Positions 23,742-35,252 of a stretch of 64,000 nucleotides of DNA are shown piece after piece (the stretch's first letter is position 1; every line of letters starts with the position of its first letter). Made by a program: the position numbers and the translations under genes. Below the pieces are notes generated by a model. The model was not told the DNA's origin. It ran no database searches and saw only the letters and a list, made by a program, of their open reading frames with translations. Origin of the DNA: Hydractinia symbiolongicarpus (lineage: Eukaryota; Cnidaria; Hydrozoa; Anthoathecata; Hydractiniidae); assembly GCF_029227915.1 (NCBI RefSeq), contig NC_079888.1:16413001-16477000 (forward strand), read 5' to 3'.

Positions 23742-26700
23742 TTGAATATTTATACAGGATATAGCCACTTCAGTGTTGGAAACACTGTTATCAATGTGGA
23801 TCTTGTGTTCGGAATGTATACATTAAGTACACACCGGCAGTACCTACCCAATTTCCCTCACATGGCATGGGTTGACCCGTAGCTGCTATACATGCCCGCA
23901 GTGAAGACCGAACCACGGACCTTGTGATTATAAAGCGAACTCCATAACCACAAGGCCACATGCACCACTTATTGTTATTGTTGTGGTTGCCTCGGTCATC
24001 ACCATAAACGTTTTTTATAAGCAATCGAATCCTGAGACTAGCATATGGCTTCAAAATAAGCAACTTTCATAAAAATAATGGAAATTTAAGCATCTAAAGC
24101 TTTCATCTGGATAATGTAACGAGCAACTAACAAAAAGTTCTTTAAAGTAACTAAAAAGTCAGTGGGAGATGAAGCAAAATGCCATAGCTCTGTAGCTATG
24201 AGCCTTTTTTTAGAATTACTTAGGAGATATAATATCTCTTCGCAAACTAGCATAGATGTAACCTGATTTTTAAACATTATTAAATTTCCCTTTATTAAGT
24301 GAGGAGGAAATAAAAAATGAATCTGTTGTTAGCCATCCATTTTTTAGTAGTAATGATGTTGCTTTTAACAAACTTTTGGTTTTGCTGAAAATGTTTTTAT
24401 TCTACTTCTAGGTGTAACAACTCACAATCTTGCTACGCTGCAACTACCAGCTACAATGACCGATTTGGACCGTGACACCTGGATGTTGTCAGGCTGTAGC
24501 GTCATTCACAGTCAAGCTTTTCTCGAAAGCAACTACCCCATTGATATGGATGAGATAAAATTGGGGATGAAATTGGGCATGTTTTGGAAAGGAAATGGCG
24601 AACTTCACTTTATGGTGAATGGTGTTGACAAAGGCGTGGCAGCCACAAATGTTCCTGCTGGTAAGGTTTACAGGATTAACTAAAAATCATCTGTCAACTT
24701 AACTTCAGATATCTTGGACATGCAAGCTATATAAAAACATTTGCTTGCTCCATGTCAGTAAATTTCATTGGATAACCCAAACTGCCCTTTTTAAAAAAAG
24801 GAAATTAGAAAGACGGACGTAGGGAACTTTTTTGAGTTGTTGTTTTGTGAACAAGTTAGGAAAAAACACTGAGGCAGTAAACAGCTTTTCTTGAACTTAA
24901 TTTAAGTTAAAAGTTTTAAGTAAAAAGTTAGTCACGCGTTTACAAAAAAGTTCACCTTAACTGGAACAAATACCTGAAGTTTGAACCCTGAAAAGGTTTA
25001 GTTAAAAGTCTACTTTTGGCTTTTGGTGCATGTATTATGTTTTGAGAAATGGTAACAAGATGCATTACCATCGCTTTAACGCTAGTTTTCGTGTAAGTTA
25101 CTAAAACAGAATGCGCACATCCATTTCGCTGTTCCTTCATATTAATTCGTTTTTGGATTGATGTTTAGGCGCTTATGGGTTTTTCGATTTGTATGGTAAA
25201 TGTACGCAAGTCAGACTATGTGGAAATACATCTTTACCAGGTAAGTTTAAATTTTTTCAAACTTGTCAAAAATCACATATACTTTGACATCGAAGCGAGA
25301 AGGCAATTCTTTTTTGCATGCAAATGAATTTCTTTTAGATGAATCAACAACGGAGATGTCTTTCTATAGCAGTACAGCCACGCTAAAACATCACACTTCC
25401 ACTTCTGTGGAAGCTCATCGCGAAGACATAAGCAGCGCCAATCACGTTTTCTATACACGTTGCTTGAACTTTGATGAGAAAATAAAGGTAAAAAAATATT
25501 TTTTTTACGCCGTTATAACTGCTGTTATTACATAACCTTTCTTTGTTGTTGATGTTTTGATGGGTATTCACTTTATTTCTTAAAGTTTAAAATGTCATGC
25601 ATTCATTTAATGTTAAAAATGTGTTCTTTTTTCTTCTTACAGGTGACTATCAACGCAAAGTGCGACTCGTATATGAAGTCGTTAACACTTGGTTTAAGTA
25701 CCTGCAAATCACTTGAGCAAGCTAGTACGGTTTCCTGGAAGTGGTGTGATGACGTCATGAAGTGTAATAGTGACGTCACTTGTTCTCCCTTAACTACGTC
25801 ATTGCGTCACTTAGAGGTACTTTTTATTTATCGGGTGTCCTGTATTTTCAAGAAAGGAGAGTTTATGTCACAAGCATGTTTGAAGTAAAAACATGTGAAA
25901 GTACGTTGTTTATGTGTAGAACCCCTCGCACTCCCTTATCGGTTTCAAAGGAGAACAACTATATTGCTTGGTGGCCCTTCCTTTTAGGAAGGCTGTAATG
26001 CCAGTCTACAGCGTCGGAGAGATGGTACCTTACATTGTAGCGTCAACAACCATCATCTGGGCGTGGCAGCTTGCAACATACATGAGGTGAGTGCTTTCTC
26101 CTCCACAAGTTCTGATTTTGTATGAAACACCTTTTCCTGAATCCAAAGCGAATACTACAAGAGATGTTTCTTATCAAGCACTTTAATACACGTTTTTATA
26201 ATCAGCCTTGTTTAAAGAGTCAGCACGAACTACTTTAAGAAGTGCACAAATTTTCATTTCTCTGCTTTAAGAAACTTTATAGAATGGAAGTTAGTTCCTT
26301 AAGTTGTTAATAAATTCTCAGATCTTACATGTCAGTTAACACAATAATCTATCAGGATTATGGAACTTGTTTGTGTGGTTATAAAAAAATAGTTTTCTAC
26401 AAATTAGAAAACAAAGAGAAGCCTTTTAAAGTGAAGTGTTGGATAGGTTTCCTATTTGAATCACGCAGTTGAATGCTGCAGTAGAGAAAAAAATAATTGC
26501 ACGAGCTTTGATTGAACTACAAATGATGATGAACTTCTTTCGCAAAGACTGTTTCTTATAAGTACATGCTTTGATTACAGTTTATTCATAGGCACATAAT
26601 TTTTTTTATGGCTTCATCCCTTCCGCCCTCAACTAACCTCTCTGAATAACTTTTAGTAAACTCTCAGTCTAAACTACAGCACAACCACTGCTACTGATTA

Positions 26701-29411
26701 AGTTAACTTCCATGTCGATTTTGTGTGATAAGAACTGTGTATTGATTATTTATTAGAAGGTTTATCCGTTTGTGATTATGGATGGTTGCATACAGGCTGT
26801 TGAAATTAATATTGAGAAAGAAGAAAACACAGGTGATTTTTTGTTGTTTTTACATTTTCATCCTAAAATATCATCATAAGAAATGCTTTCTGTAAGGGTG
26901 AAAAGGTTAACGAGTATCCATCGTCAAGTAATGTCCCAACTGATTTTTTAATACTAAAGCGATTTTCACGATGCTATCATTCAATTGAATGTAATCCTCT
27001 ATACTAGGCACTCCTCATTTCCCAACTCGAAATATATCGCGATCGACGAGTGATTAATAAGTATATCGGATTGTAAGGACGTTATAGGTGAATATTTATC
27101 ATAGCACATCCGTATTTCATTCTCAACAGAGAATGGTTTACCCCGATCAGACCTCTGATCATGACGGGCGAGTATAATCCGTGTAAATCATATTGAAGAA
27201 GAACTACTTTGTTCATCACTAACATACTGCCAAGCAGTGAGCGGGATTCGATCCGCGGTCCCCGGAACTGGGAGCCGCAGACGATCCCACTACACTACGT
27301 GCGGCAATATGTTAGTGATGAACTCAGATAGTTTATCAACAGAGAACAACAAAGTAGTTCTTCTTCAATATGATTTACACGGATTATACTCGCCCGTCGT
27401 GATCAGAGGTCTGATTGGGTTGAACCATTCTCTGTTGAGAATGAAATACGGATGTGCTATGATAAATATTCACCTATATGTATACACCATCCGGATAAAC
27501 TATCTGAGTTCATCACAAACATATTGCCGCACGTAGTGTAGTGGAATCGTCTGCGGCTCCCAGTTCTGGGGACCGCGGATCGAATCCCGCTCACTGCTTG
27601 GCAGTATGTTAGTGATGAACAAAGTAGTTCTTCTTCAATATGTAAGGACGTTTTTGACGTTTTGATGTGGTATGTTTTCTTATTAGGTTGTAGTTGTCAC
27701 CAAATTGACAATTGTTATCAGGATAACTCGTTTAGCCCCAGGTAATTTTTTGTCATTACCTTTTTTGACTTTAGCCATAGTGTTACGTTCTGTGCATGTT
27801 TCCACGCTTTATGCTCGCGCATAGAAATTGATTTATATTGCACGCATACGCAAACTAAAGGTTTGTCCACTCTTCTTCAAAATATGGGGTAGTAGAAAGA
27901 TTGTGCATTTAATTTCGTCGATTGATTAGTTATGCTATGTTAGGTCATGCTGGATAACCTCCGATAATTTATAGAATACACATGCAGGCGTATGCAATGT
28001 AGAATTTAGCTTTATAAAATCGAATTTCTGATGATATTACTGCAGTTTTATGACTAACAATTTAAAAAATGACCATAGGTTTCTATTTTCGGTCACTTTT
28101 TGCATTTTAGTGATGCGTATTTCAGTGCTTGTGATTGCGGTCAAAATATATCCATCGATGGTAACGGCACTACAGCGAAAAGAATGAAAGCTTTCAATTG
28201 CGGCTTGGTACTGCTAAAGCCATGTCTCAGAGCTCATCGAAAGTTAAAGGTATGTTGTCTGTATGGTTGAATCTACCTTGTAAAAGTGAAGTGAAGGTCA
28301 TGATTATTTGCAAAACAAGTTAGTTGTTGCGTTGTTTTGTTCTACTTACTAGTTTTATAAACAAAAACTTCACAAGGGAATTAATTTTTGCAAATTTCGC
28401 GCGTTTTTGTCAATTTAGTGTCACTTTGGTTTTTGTTCTGATTTACCGAGAACTACATGTGTGAATTTCAACTTTAGCAGTCTTTTTTATCCTTATTGCT
28501 CGAAAAACGGTATAAATGGATAAACAAAACGTAATCAAATTTTTTTCGCGAAATTCGCGAATTATAGGCTCTGGCGGAAATTTAATTTACTTTTCAAAAA
28601 ATTTCTTGCTAAAATTAGTTCTCGCAAATTTATCCTAAGGTAATTTATTATGTTATGGAAAGCACACACAAAGAAAATGTTTCGACGGAGGTGAAAATTT
28701 AGCGAACAATTAGACGGTGTGATGTGTCAAAATAAAAAAACATTTTACCAACCATTAAAAACTGTCTGTTCACAGTTTTCTCTATTGTAGATAAAATGCA
28801 CACGCACAAACAATTTATTCGATGGATTCTTACGAATTGGACTGCTTTCAAAAATTCCAAAAAATCTAACTTCCGCAAGTTCCATATACAACATGCGCTG
28901 TGATGTATTTCTGGATGGAAATCAAGTGTTCTATAAATCCAAGGTACGATATATCACATGTTGTTTAAGGGTTTGTTTTTTAGCAATTTATTGCAAAGGC
29001 AGTATATGGCGCAGTGTAGTGTTTTTGGGAGTATAAAATTATCTTGTTTGCGGTAAAAAGCAGAAAACAGAATTTGTTGGGGTAATGAATAAAAATATGC
29101 ATGGATTAAACCCCTGTAAACGTGGGAGTTTGATATGTACATCAGGAGATGTGTCTGTCGTTCCGTCTGTCGCTTGATCTGTCATCCTGTCTGTCATTCT
29201 TTTGTTTCAGGTGCGTCAAAAAAGCGACACATTTACTCTTGAAAAACTCCGATTTAATTCATGTCTTACTATTTCGATGGACGTGCAAAATGATATATAT
29301 TTACAAATAAACGATGAGTCAGCGTTTTTATGGTATAGCTGTCCAGCATCGACGCATTGTTATGTAGTATTGGACGTGTACGGTGCATGCGAAGAAATAT
29401 CGATTTTATAA
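19745..29411 (+). CDS. NEURL4: NEURL4-like protein, five Neuralized homology repeats, 17 exons, 1059 codons
   Basis: Exons: 19745-19903, 20179-20388, 20673-21258, 21458-21560, 21859-22126, 22401-22572, 23297-23611, 24412-24660, 25169-25240, 25339-25487, 25643-25816, 25988-26086, 26757-26832, 27687-27741, 28111-28249, 28791-28943, 29211-29411. All are GT-AG and the sum is divisible by three. NHR domains lie near residues 6-165, 330-495, 550-710, 740-875 (divergent) and 905-1059. Typical motifs are LRFHPRCG, FNNAITLTNRPLKDNELFEV, WAGSIEIGLT, and LHFMVNGVDKG. Residues about 170-325 form a Ser/Thr- and acid-rich linker. NEURL4 is a centriolar scaffold that binds the HERC2 ubiquitin ligase and CP110; that role is inferred. 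Human NEURL4 has six NHRs and about 1560 residues, so this one is shorter. The N-terminus could extend if an upstream exon exists. Domains 2 and 3 resemble NEURL4 most strongly. Confidence 0.82.
20041..20078. repeat. perfect 17-bp hairpin in NEURL4-like intron 1
   Basis: The arms ttttcataagtaaaaac and gtttttacttatgaaaa pair perfectly around loop GAGA. A spontaneous perfect stem of this length is unlikely in neutral sequence; it may be the core of a small inverted-repeat element. Confidence 0.8.
22761..23086. mobile_element. 326-bp MITE in NEURL4-like intron 6
   Basis: The ends are inverted repeats: cctggaaatttgtgga at the left and tccccaaatttccagg at the right, extending to an inner ggggaaacgat/atcgtt(t)cccttg-like match. 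It has no coding capacity. The target-site duplication is not clear. Confidence 0.7.
23681..23742. repeat. (TTA)n microsatellite
   Basis: About 20 uninterrupted TTA triplets in intron 7 of the NEURL4-like gene, directly before the minus-strand SINE. Such a run is a common 3' tail for SINEs, so it may belong to that element. Confidence 0.95.
23755..23978 (-). mobile_element. tRNA-derived SINE, minus strand
   Basis: Read on the minus strand, the head contains an A-box-like ggccttgtggttatgg and a B box GGTTCGGTC (23914-23906). The body holds CCATGTGAGGGAAATTGGG (around 23849-23868), nearly identical to the body of the SINE at 16781. The tRNA-like heads differ, so the two copies share a core but not the same head sequence. 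Confidence 0.72.
27084..27642. mobile_element. fold-back element with two inverted tRNA-like units
   Basis: Arms at 27084-27213 and 27348-27477 are near-perfect reverse complements (about 130 bp). A tRNA-like unit of 78 bp lies after each arm: 27229-27306 on the minus strand and 27525-27602 on the plus strand. Each has an A-box-like TAGTGTAGTGG and a B-box-like GGATCGAATCCC. Flanking pieces 'gttagtgatgaac' and 'aagtagttcttcttcaata' are also repeated. The element sits in the intron between exons 13 and 14 of the NEURL4-like gene. Confidence 0.8.
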
Positions 29412-30728
29412 TATTCTATTCTGCTTAATGCACGTTCTACCACAATTTAACATTAATTTAACATTAATTTAAAATGATTTAAAGTGAGGAGGTATCTAAC
29501 GATAATCCCTGTCCATACCTTATTTTTTACTTCAAGGAAAATTTGTGTTTTTTATATTTAAATTGACGGGTAATTTGCAGCTCCCATGCGCCATTATGAC
29601 TATTTCTTTTCAGATATGTTGCCTGTCTTTTCGAATGTTCTGTGTGGGCTGGGCTCTTCTTGTGCCCCCTGGCTATATTCACACCGCCCTTTAAGGAGAT
29701 TACTGAAATACCTTAGATCACTAGTTAAACTTCGAATCCGTTTTTTGCAGCCCACTCCGTAGAGCGTTTATAGTCTTTTTTATGTGTTTATAGTTTTTTT
29801 TTTCATCTATTACTTTATATTTAAAGATATATATTTATGGTTCAAATGTAAATAGTATATACCTTGTTTTGTTCATGTTTTTCTTTTTTTTTAAAAAAAA
29901 ATATATAATCCTTTACATTACAGCGTTACCTAATTCTGAAAGAAATTTTATGAAAATTTGAAGACTCAGAGCTCTGTCAGTTTTTAATATTATTTAAAAG
30001 TACCAGTTATCTCAACCTTCTCTTCCTTACAATGTGCATCGGGTTTTATTTATACAAGTGAGACGCTCCGAACTCACGTACACCGCTAGAAGGCTGAATT
30101 ACACTAAGATAAAATAAAAATATGCTGTATATTTAAGAGGTAAAATGTCGGACATAATGTTTAACAAAGCGTTACAAAACGTTTCATGTGACAAACATAA
30201 TCCTGTGTCTAAAAATGTTATAATGGGGTAAACCTTGTACAATCACTTAAACCTGGTTTCCATTGTCGTGCAACTGTTGCAGGGCAATCTGAAAGAATAG
30301 AAAACAAACAAGCCACACCTAAAACCTAAATAACCTTAAAAAATTAAAGCCCCTTCTAATATCTTCTAAATAAAATTTAGACTCAAAATATTGATTTCTC
30401 CTAAAATCGCTCAAATTTGAAATAAAAGTGCGTTGAGTATTAATAACCTCGAGGGTTGAGCACTAGTAACATTTTTTCTTAGGCTTTTCGCAAAATCTCC
30501 TAAATTATGGAATTGTTTTTTTATACATTTTTTAGTGTTCTAAGTTTGATCTTAAACCTCCCAAAATCTTCTAAAAAAATATAAAGTTTTTTTATTTGTG
30601 GCCATCCCGATTATGTTTATTATCTCTCGTATTAAATTAAATTCGTAACTGTTCCTTTTGTGTGGCAGTTGCTCAACGAATTTTGTCTTTTTGAAAATCA
30701 AGATTTAATACAAAAAAGTTTGGAAATA
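29412..30728. other. 3' flank of the NEURL4-like gene and spacer
   Basis: Contains the presumed 3' UTR and AT-rich spacer. No gene recognised. The next minus-strand gene copy ends further right, so the two genes converge here. Confidence 0.4.
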
Positions 30729-30992
30729 CAGTTGACTCTCCCTAATCCGAATCCGAATCACCGTCAATTTTCCTTACAAAACTCTGTAATCCGAAAACCT
30801 CTATAATCCGAACTAATTTTCAGGACCCTTTCGGATAAATTCTCTCTATAATCCGAATTTATTTCTCACCTTTTCTTTTTACTTTTTTCTCTCTCTTACC
30901 CGAATTAGAGAGACTTTCTACTATCCGAATCTCTCTGTAATCCGAATAGAAAGTTATCCCCCCTTGAGATTCGGAGTAGAGAGAGACAACTG
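30729..30992. mobile_element. 264-bp pogo/Tigger-like MITE, full length
   Basis: It begins CAGTTGACTCTC and ends GAGAGACAACTG, with TA on both sides (30727-30728 and 30993-30994), the target duplication expected of Tc1/mariner-pogo elements. The interior repeats 'ataatccgaa' and 'gtaatccgaa' motifs. It has no coding capacity. The tandem duplication described below starts inside its left inverted repeat region. Confidence 0.8.
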
Positions 30993-31948
30993 TAGAACTT
31001 ATTACTATATATTTTTAACTTCAAAAAACGTAAATGTACGTCGATGTAATTTAAATAATTTGTATTTTTGAAAAGATGATCGTGCTTTTTTTGTGGTGTT
31101 TCATGTTGGGTCACATATGAAGTACTGACGCATGATAAGGACCAACGCCAGAAAGGTTTAAAGCAAAGACGTAAAAATACCAGGAAAGGCGGGATATAGA
31201 TAAAAACTTTGTCATTTTTTTCTCAACGATGGAGAGGGCGGTGCGTCCGAATAACATAGCCTCGTTTCCAGTTACTATAGGTTGCCTGACACAAAAGTTA
31301 GTTCGAGATTTCTCACTAAAATCTTGACGTCGCTTTTATGCTTATAAAAAAAAGCGAATTTGTTTTTGATAAATAATTGAAATAAGGAAATAGTGGGTTT
31401 AATCCCAACCTCGTTCTTAGGCCTTTTTAGCTTATTAAATCTGGTTGGAACCTGAGTTCAGCTTCTGTCCCTGGTAAGTTGACATTTTCGCCTATATGTC
31501 TATGCCTTTGTCGAGGTTTTAACAAAAAAGTAATAATAATAAGCGGGTTGACGGTGTGGACGATATTGACTTGAAATCTTCATTAAGTGTCGTCTTTGTG
31601 ACCCAGAAAAACCATAAACGTGTTGATATGAAACAGAAAGAACACTGTTTTGTAGTTGCATCATTTTCTGTAGGTGTCCGCATCAGAAAGAAAGTTCTCT
31701 AAGAGTCGATGTCACTGGCAACCGTTAATTTTTAATTAGAGAGAATATATCAGTATTTTACGGTGATTTTAACTTTTTTAAGAGGATGTTTAAAGGTCTG
31801 CTAATAAGGAAAAAAAAGAAAAGAAGTTCCAGAATACTCATTTTGTGCAGAAAAATATGTTCATTAAGCTGCTTGTGCGTTTATTAAAACGTTTTCTGAG
31901 ACTTTGGCCGGAATTCGACTGGTGTAATTAAAATTAATTTGCTTTGTT

Positions 31949-31991
31949 GTGAATTTTTAGCTATATATCTTTTATATAGCTAAAAATTCAC
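31949..31991. repeat. perfect 19-bp hairpin (second copy at 36209-36251)
   Basis: Arms gtgaatttttagctatata and tatatagctaaaaattcac pair around a 5-base loop. The structure is kept unchanged in the second duplication copy. It may be the core of a small palindromic element. Confidence 0.8.
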
Positions 31992-32708
31992 AAAATATAT
32001 CTATCTAAAAAGTGTCTTCATTTTGTTACAGTAGCCTAAGAGCAAACTTTATTACGCCTCAAAATTTTTAAGGAGTTTTACAGGATTCTAACAACAATCG
32101 TTCATCACTATAATTTATAAGCTATTAATTTTTTTCAAAGAACTATTTTTTATAGATGAAATGTTATAAGTTGCAAATTTTCAGAATTACTTTACCGTTG
32201 CTTTAATTTTGACTTAAATCAGGCCTTAGCGACTCGATTCATTCAGACCTTCGCAAAACACCTTAATTTAAAGAAATCTTCTATAAAACTCCTCTAAGAT
32301 TTTTTAAACTTTCGTTGCACTTTCTTTGGTTAAATGCTTCATTTGTTTAAAAAAAATGTAGCCCAATCTCTTTATTACTTTAAAAACCATCATCTCAAAA
32401 AAGATTGAAAATTATAAAATCTCCTCAAATTTGACTTAGAGTGGCAACCCTGGTTCATCAACAGAAGAAATAAAAAACAAATAAACTGACTGAAAGAAAA
32501 AAAAACACGACTTTTCATTGTTCTCGAAAATTCATTTATTGATTTATTTCTTACACAGGTAAAAAATAAATTAATAAATACAGATCGTGTATTTTAATCT
32601 CCAGACACACCAGATATGTCATTCTACCAAATGTCATTGAGATAGTGGTTTTATTGTCCATGAACACTGATTGTTGTTCTTCTCCAGCATGCATCCAACA
32701 GCAGCACG

Positions 32709-34061
32709 TTAGGCCACGAACGTCCTTACTCTTCGAAAATATTCGTCGCCACATACACCGTGAAGTTCGTCCAGTGTCAACCATTCAAAAGGAGCTTTGC
32801 AATCAATCGTGTTTTCCTTGCTAGGAACACGAAGTTGCGCTTTTGTGAAAAACACCTGAAGGAGAATAGTATGTAAAAATGACTGAAAGTTGGACTTGGC
32901 AGCCTGAGTAGTAGGGATCATATTGTAATTTGTGAGGATTCGAAAAACTAAATAACAATAAACGAAAACTTTTTTCTCAGTCACAACAAAAATTTTACCT
33001 TTGCTCCCTGATAAATTTCCCCTCTTTCCTCGTCTTCTTTAAATCTGATCTTTACAACACCAACTGGTGCATTGCTTAAAAACAAAATGGAAGAATTGAT
33101 GCCATGTGATTGGAGGAGACGTTCAGATGCCTAAAAACAAAGAAACACAACACTGGCTAACAAATTAATAAAGAGGTCACCGTCAGATTAAGAAAGGAGA
33201 CCCGTGATTGTTGTACCTTGGCTGCACCGTGCACACATATACACACAGATAAGAAGAATTAATATATAGATATTATCTCTTTAGTAATTATTACAAAGTG
33301 GTCTGCAGATGGTACTTGATGTATAAAATGTATACAGATGATTGTAGTGAAATTCAGACTACGTAGCCAATTCCATCAAACTAAAGAAATGACTGGTGAC
33401 AAAATCCCATGACTCTGTGATTTATGAAATAAAAGCACTCCTTTTGATATAAAAATATATTGAGCCAGTCTTTCTAATCCACACAGCGAATTAGGAACGA
33501 GTTGACAAAACAGGAAGGCATGTGACTTCAAGAGAAAATTGTTTTGAGAGAATTGGGATGCTAAATCCAGAATTTATTTAACCCTTGGTCAACAGATAGG
33601 TCGATGGTCAAAAATTAGGTAGAAAGTCGTGAGAATTAGGTTGTTGTGAAACGTGCTCCCTCATGTTTTAGAAAAGGTATTGGGCTACTAACAGTACTAA
33701 AACATAAAGCATTTAGGCACCACCAATTGCAACTGCAATTTTAAAAAGGTAATTTTCTTTGGCTAAAAAAGCGCCTATTCAAAAAACGGGTGTGTTATTG
33801 TAAGGGTTAAAAGAGCTTTTTTTACGAAGTAGTGATAATTTTAATACAACAAACCTCTCTCAAACTCTCATTTGCTTCCAGTGCTGTGTATGGATATAAC
33901 GAAATTTCCGAATTCAAAAGATGTTTGTCTTTTACAACAAAATGTAGCTCTTTCTCCAGACATCGGTTTAAAGAAGTGCGATTGTCAAGTTGATCATCTT
34001 TTGTGTTTCTTGATGCAATAGATAAATTCTTTAAATCTGCTGCCCAAATATCTTCTTGATC
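32709..34061 (-). pseudogene. MRPL46: MRPL46 exons 2-4, duplicated extra set without exon 1
   Basis: Exons at 34061-33855, 33130-32999 and 32855-32709 match exons 2, 3 and 4 of the complete gene 4260 bases away, with no difference that I can see. All splice signals and the stop are intact. Exon 1 is not duplicated, so this set has no start codon of its own. It lies downstream of the complete gene on the same strand, so a long transcript from exon 1 could in principle splice to it and give the same protein; otherwise it is silent. The perfect exons suggest that the duplication is very recent. Confidence 0.85.
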
Positions 34062-34496
34062 CTAAGCACAATTAGAAATGTCAAAAGAAACTAAGTCTAA
34101 TGGAATTTACGGACAACAAAGGTAAGCCTCGTCTGTTGCAACACATTGACATTAAACATTACTACAAAATACTTCTTCACCCTACAGCATTTAATACATC
34201 AAACAAAGAGTCGTTTTCAGTGTAATTACAAACAACTATAGCAGGTTACTTTTAACTTACGACAATTGTTTTATGCTTTTACACTGGGATAGAATTGAGG
34301 AGGATAAATGAGAATAAAATGCAGGAACTTCACAGTTTCTGGGTGAGAACTAAGATGTAGATCAATGAAGACTTGGTAGGAGTTGATTATAGACCTGTTG
34401 CAGTGAAACTGTTTTAGAACTAACACAATCTAGGTCGTATTTAAAGTTCATTAATACACAGCGTCCATTCAATGCTAGCATCATGAAAAATAAAAG

Positions 34497-34612
34497 TGAA
34501 TCACAGTTGGTGATAGTTATGGTGGTGGTGATGGTGATGGGGGTGATGGTGATGATAATTGTGGTGACAGTGAAGATGGTCATGGTGAAGATGGTGATGG
34601 TGGTGATTTGTT
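34497..34612. repeat. GGTGAT-type minisatellite (copy at 38757-38872)
   Basis: Imperfect repeats of GGTGAT/GGTGAA units such as 'atggtgatgggggtgatgg'. The open reading frames across it are low-complexity and not genes. Confidence 0.85.
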
Positions 34613-34998
34613 TATTATCACTATTTTTTTGTTTCCTCCATTAAAACCAAATAGACCAAATATGTATGTACCAAAGAAAAAGAGAAAGTCTTTGGACACA
34701 TCACTCTGGTGGAATTATAAAGTGTATTAAGCAAAGAAAAATTAATTATGGTTATTAATGAATTATTAGAGAAAGCAGTGTCTGCCACTTTAATAAACAT
34801 TTTTAAAAAAATTTATTCAACCACATTTCAAGACTGTTAAAGGGCTCTATACAAGTCAGAGAAGACTGTCTACTCCAGTTCTAAAACGACCACCAATGTT
34901 GGCCTACCAAAGACCATACCAGTGGATATGGTAAATTATCTAGTAAGTTAAAAGCCCAGCTCCTCAAAAATATTTATTTATAATTTAGGGAGGAAGGA

Positions 34999-35009
34999 GG
35001 GGGGGGGGG
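34999..35009. repeat. G11 tract at duplication junction
   Basis: A G run preceded by agggaggaagga, abutting the truncated MITE. The equivalent tract at the end of copy 2 is G14 (39259-39272). Confidence 0.95.
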
Positions 35010-35252
35010 AATCCGAATCACCGTCAATTTTCCTTACAAAACTCTGTAATCCGAAAACCTCTATAATCCGAACTAATTTTCAGGACCCTTTCGGATAAAT
35101 TCTCTCTATAATCCGAATTTATTTCTCACCTTTTCTTTTTACTTTTTTCTCTCTCTTACCCGAATTAGAGAGACTTTCTACTATCCGAATCTCTCTGTAA
35201 TCCGAATAGAAAGTTATCCCCCCTTGAGATTCGGAGTAGAGAGAGACAACTG
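35010..35252. mobile_element. pogo-like MITE, left end truncated by the duplication
   Basis: Same sequence as 30750-30992, without the left terminal CAGTTGACTCTCC region. The right terminus GAGAGACAACTG is intact. Confidence 0.85.

Larger units (their letters stand above)
30750..35009. repeat. tandem duplication, copy 1 (4260 bp)
   Basis: Every base from about 30750 has its counterpart exactly 4260 bases later. Differences seen are few: agaggatg/aggaggatg near 31782, tgtcttcat/tgtctccat near 32017, and ccattaaaa/ccataaaaa near 34641. The copy ends in a run of 11 G (34999-35009). It carries most of a pogo-like MITE, MRPL46 exons 2-4 on the minus strand, and a GGTGAT-type minisatellite. Confidence 0.98.

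Noticed and set aside
27525-27602. Functional tRNA gene (and its inverted twin at 27229-27306)
   Set aside because: The unit is duplicated inside a fold-back element and the arms do not give a convincing standard cloverleaf; treated as tRNA-like.
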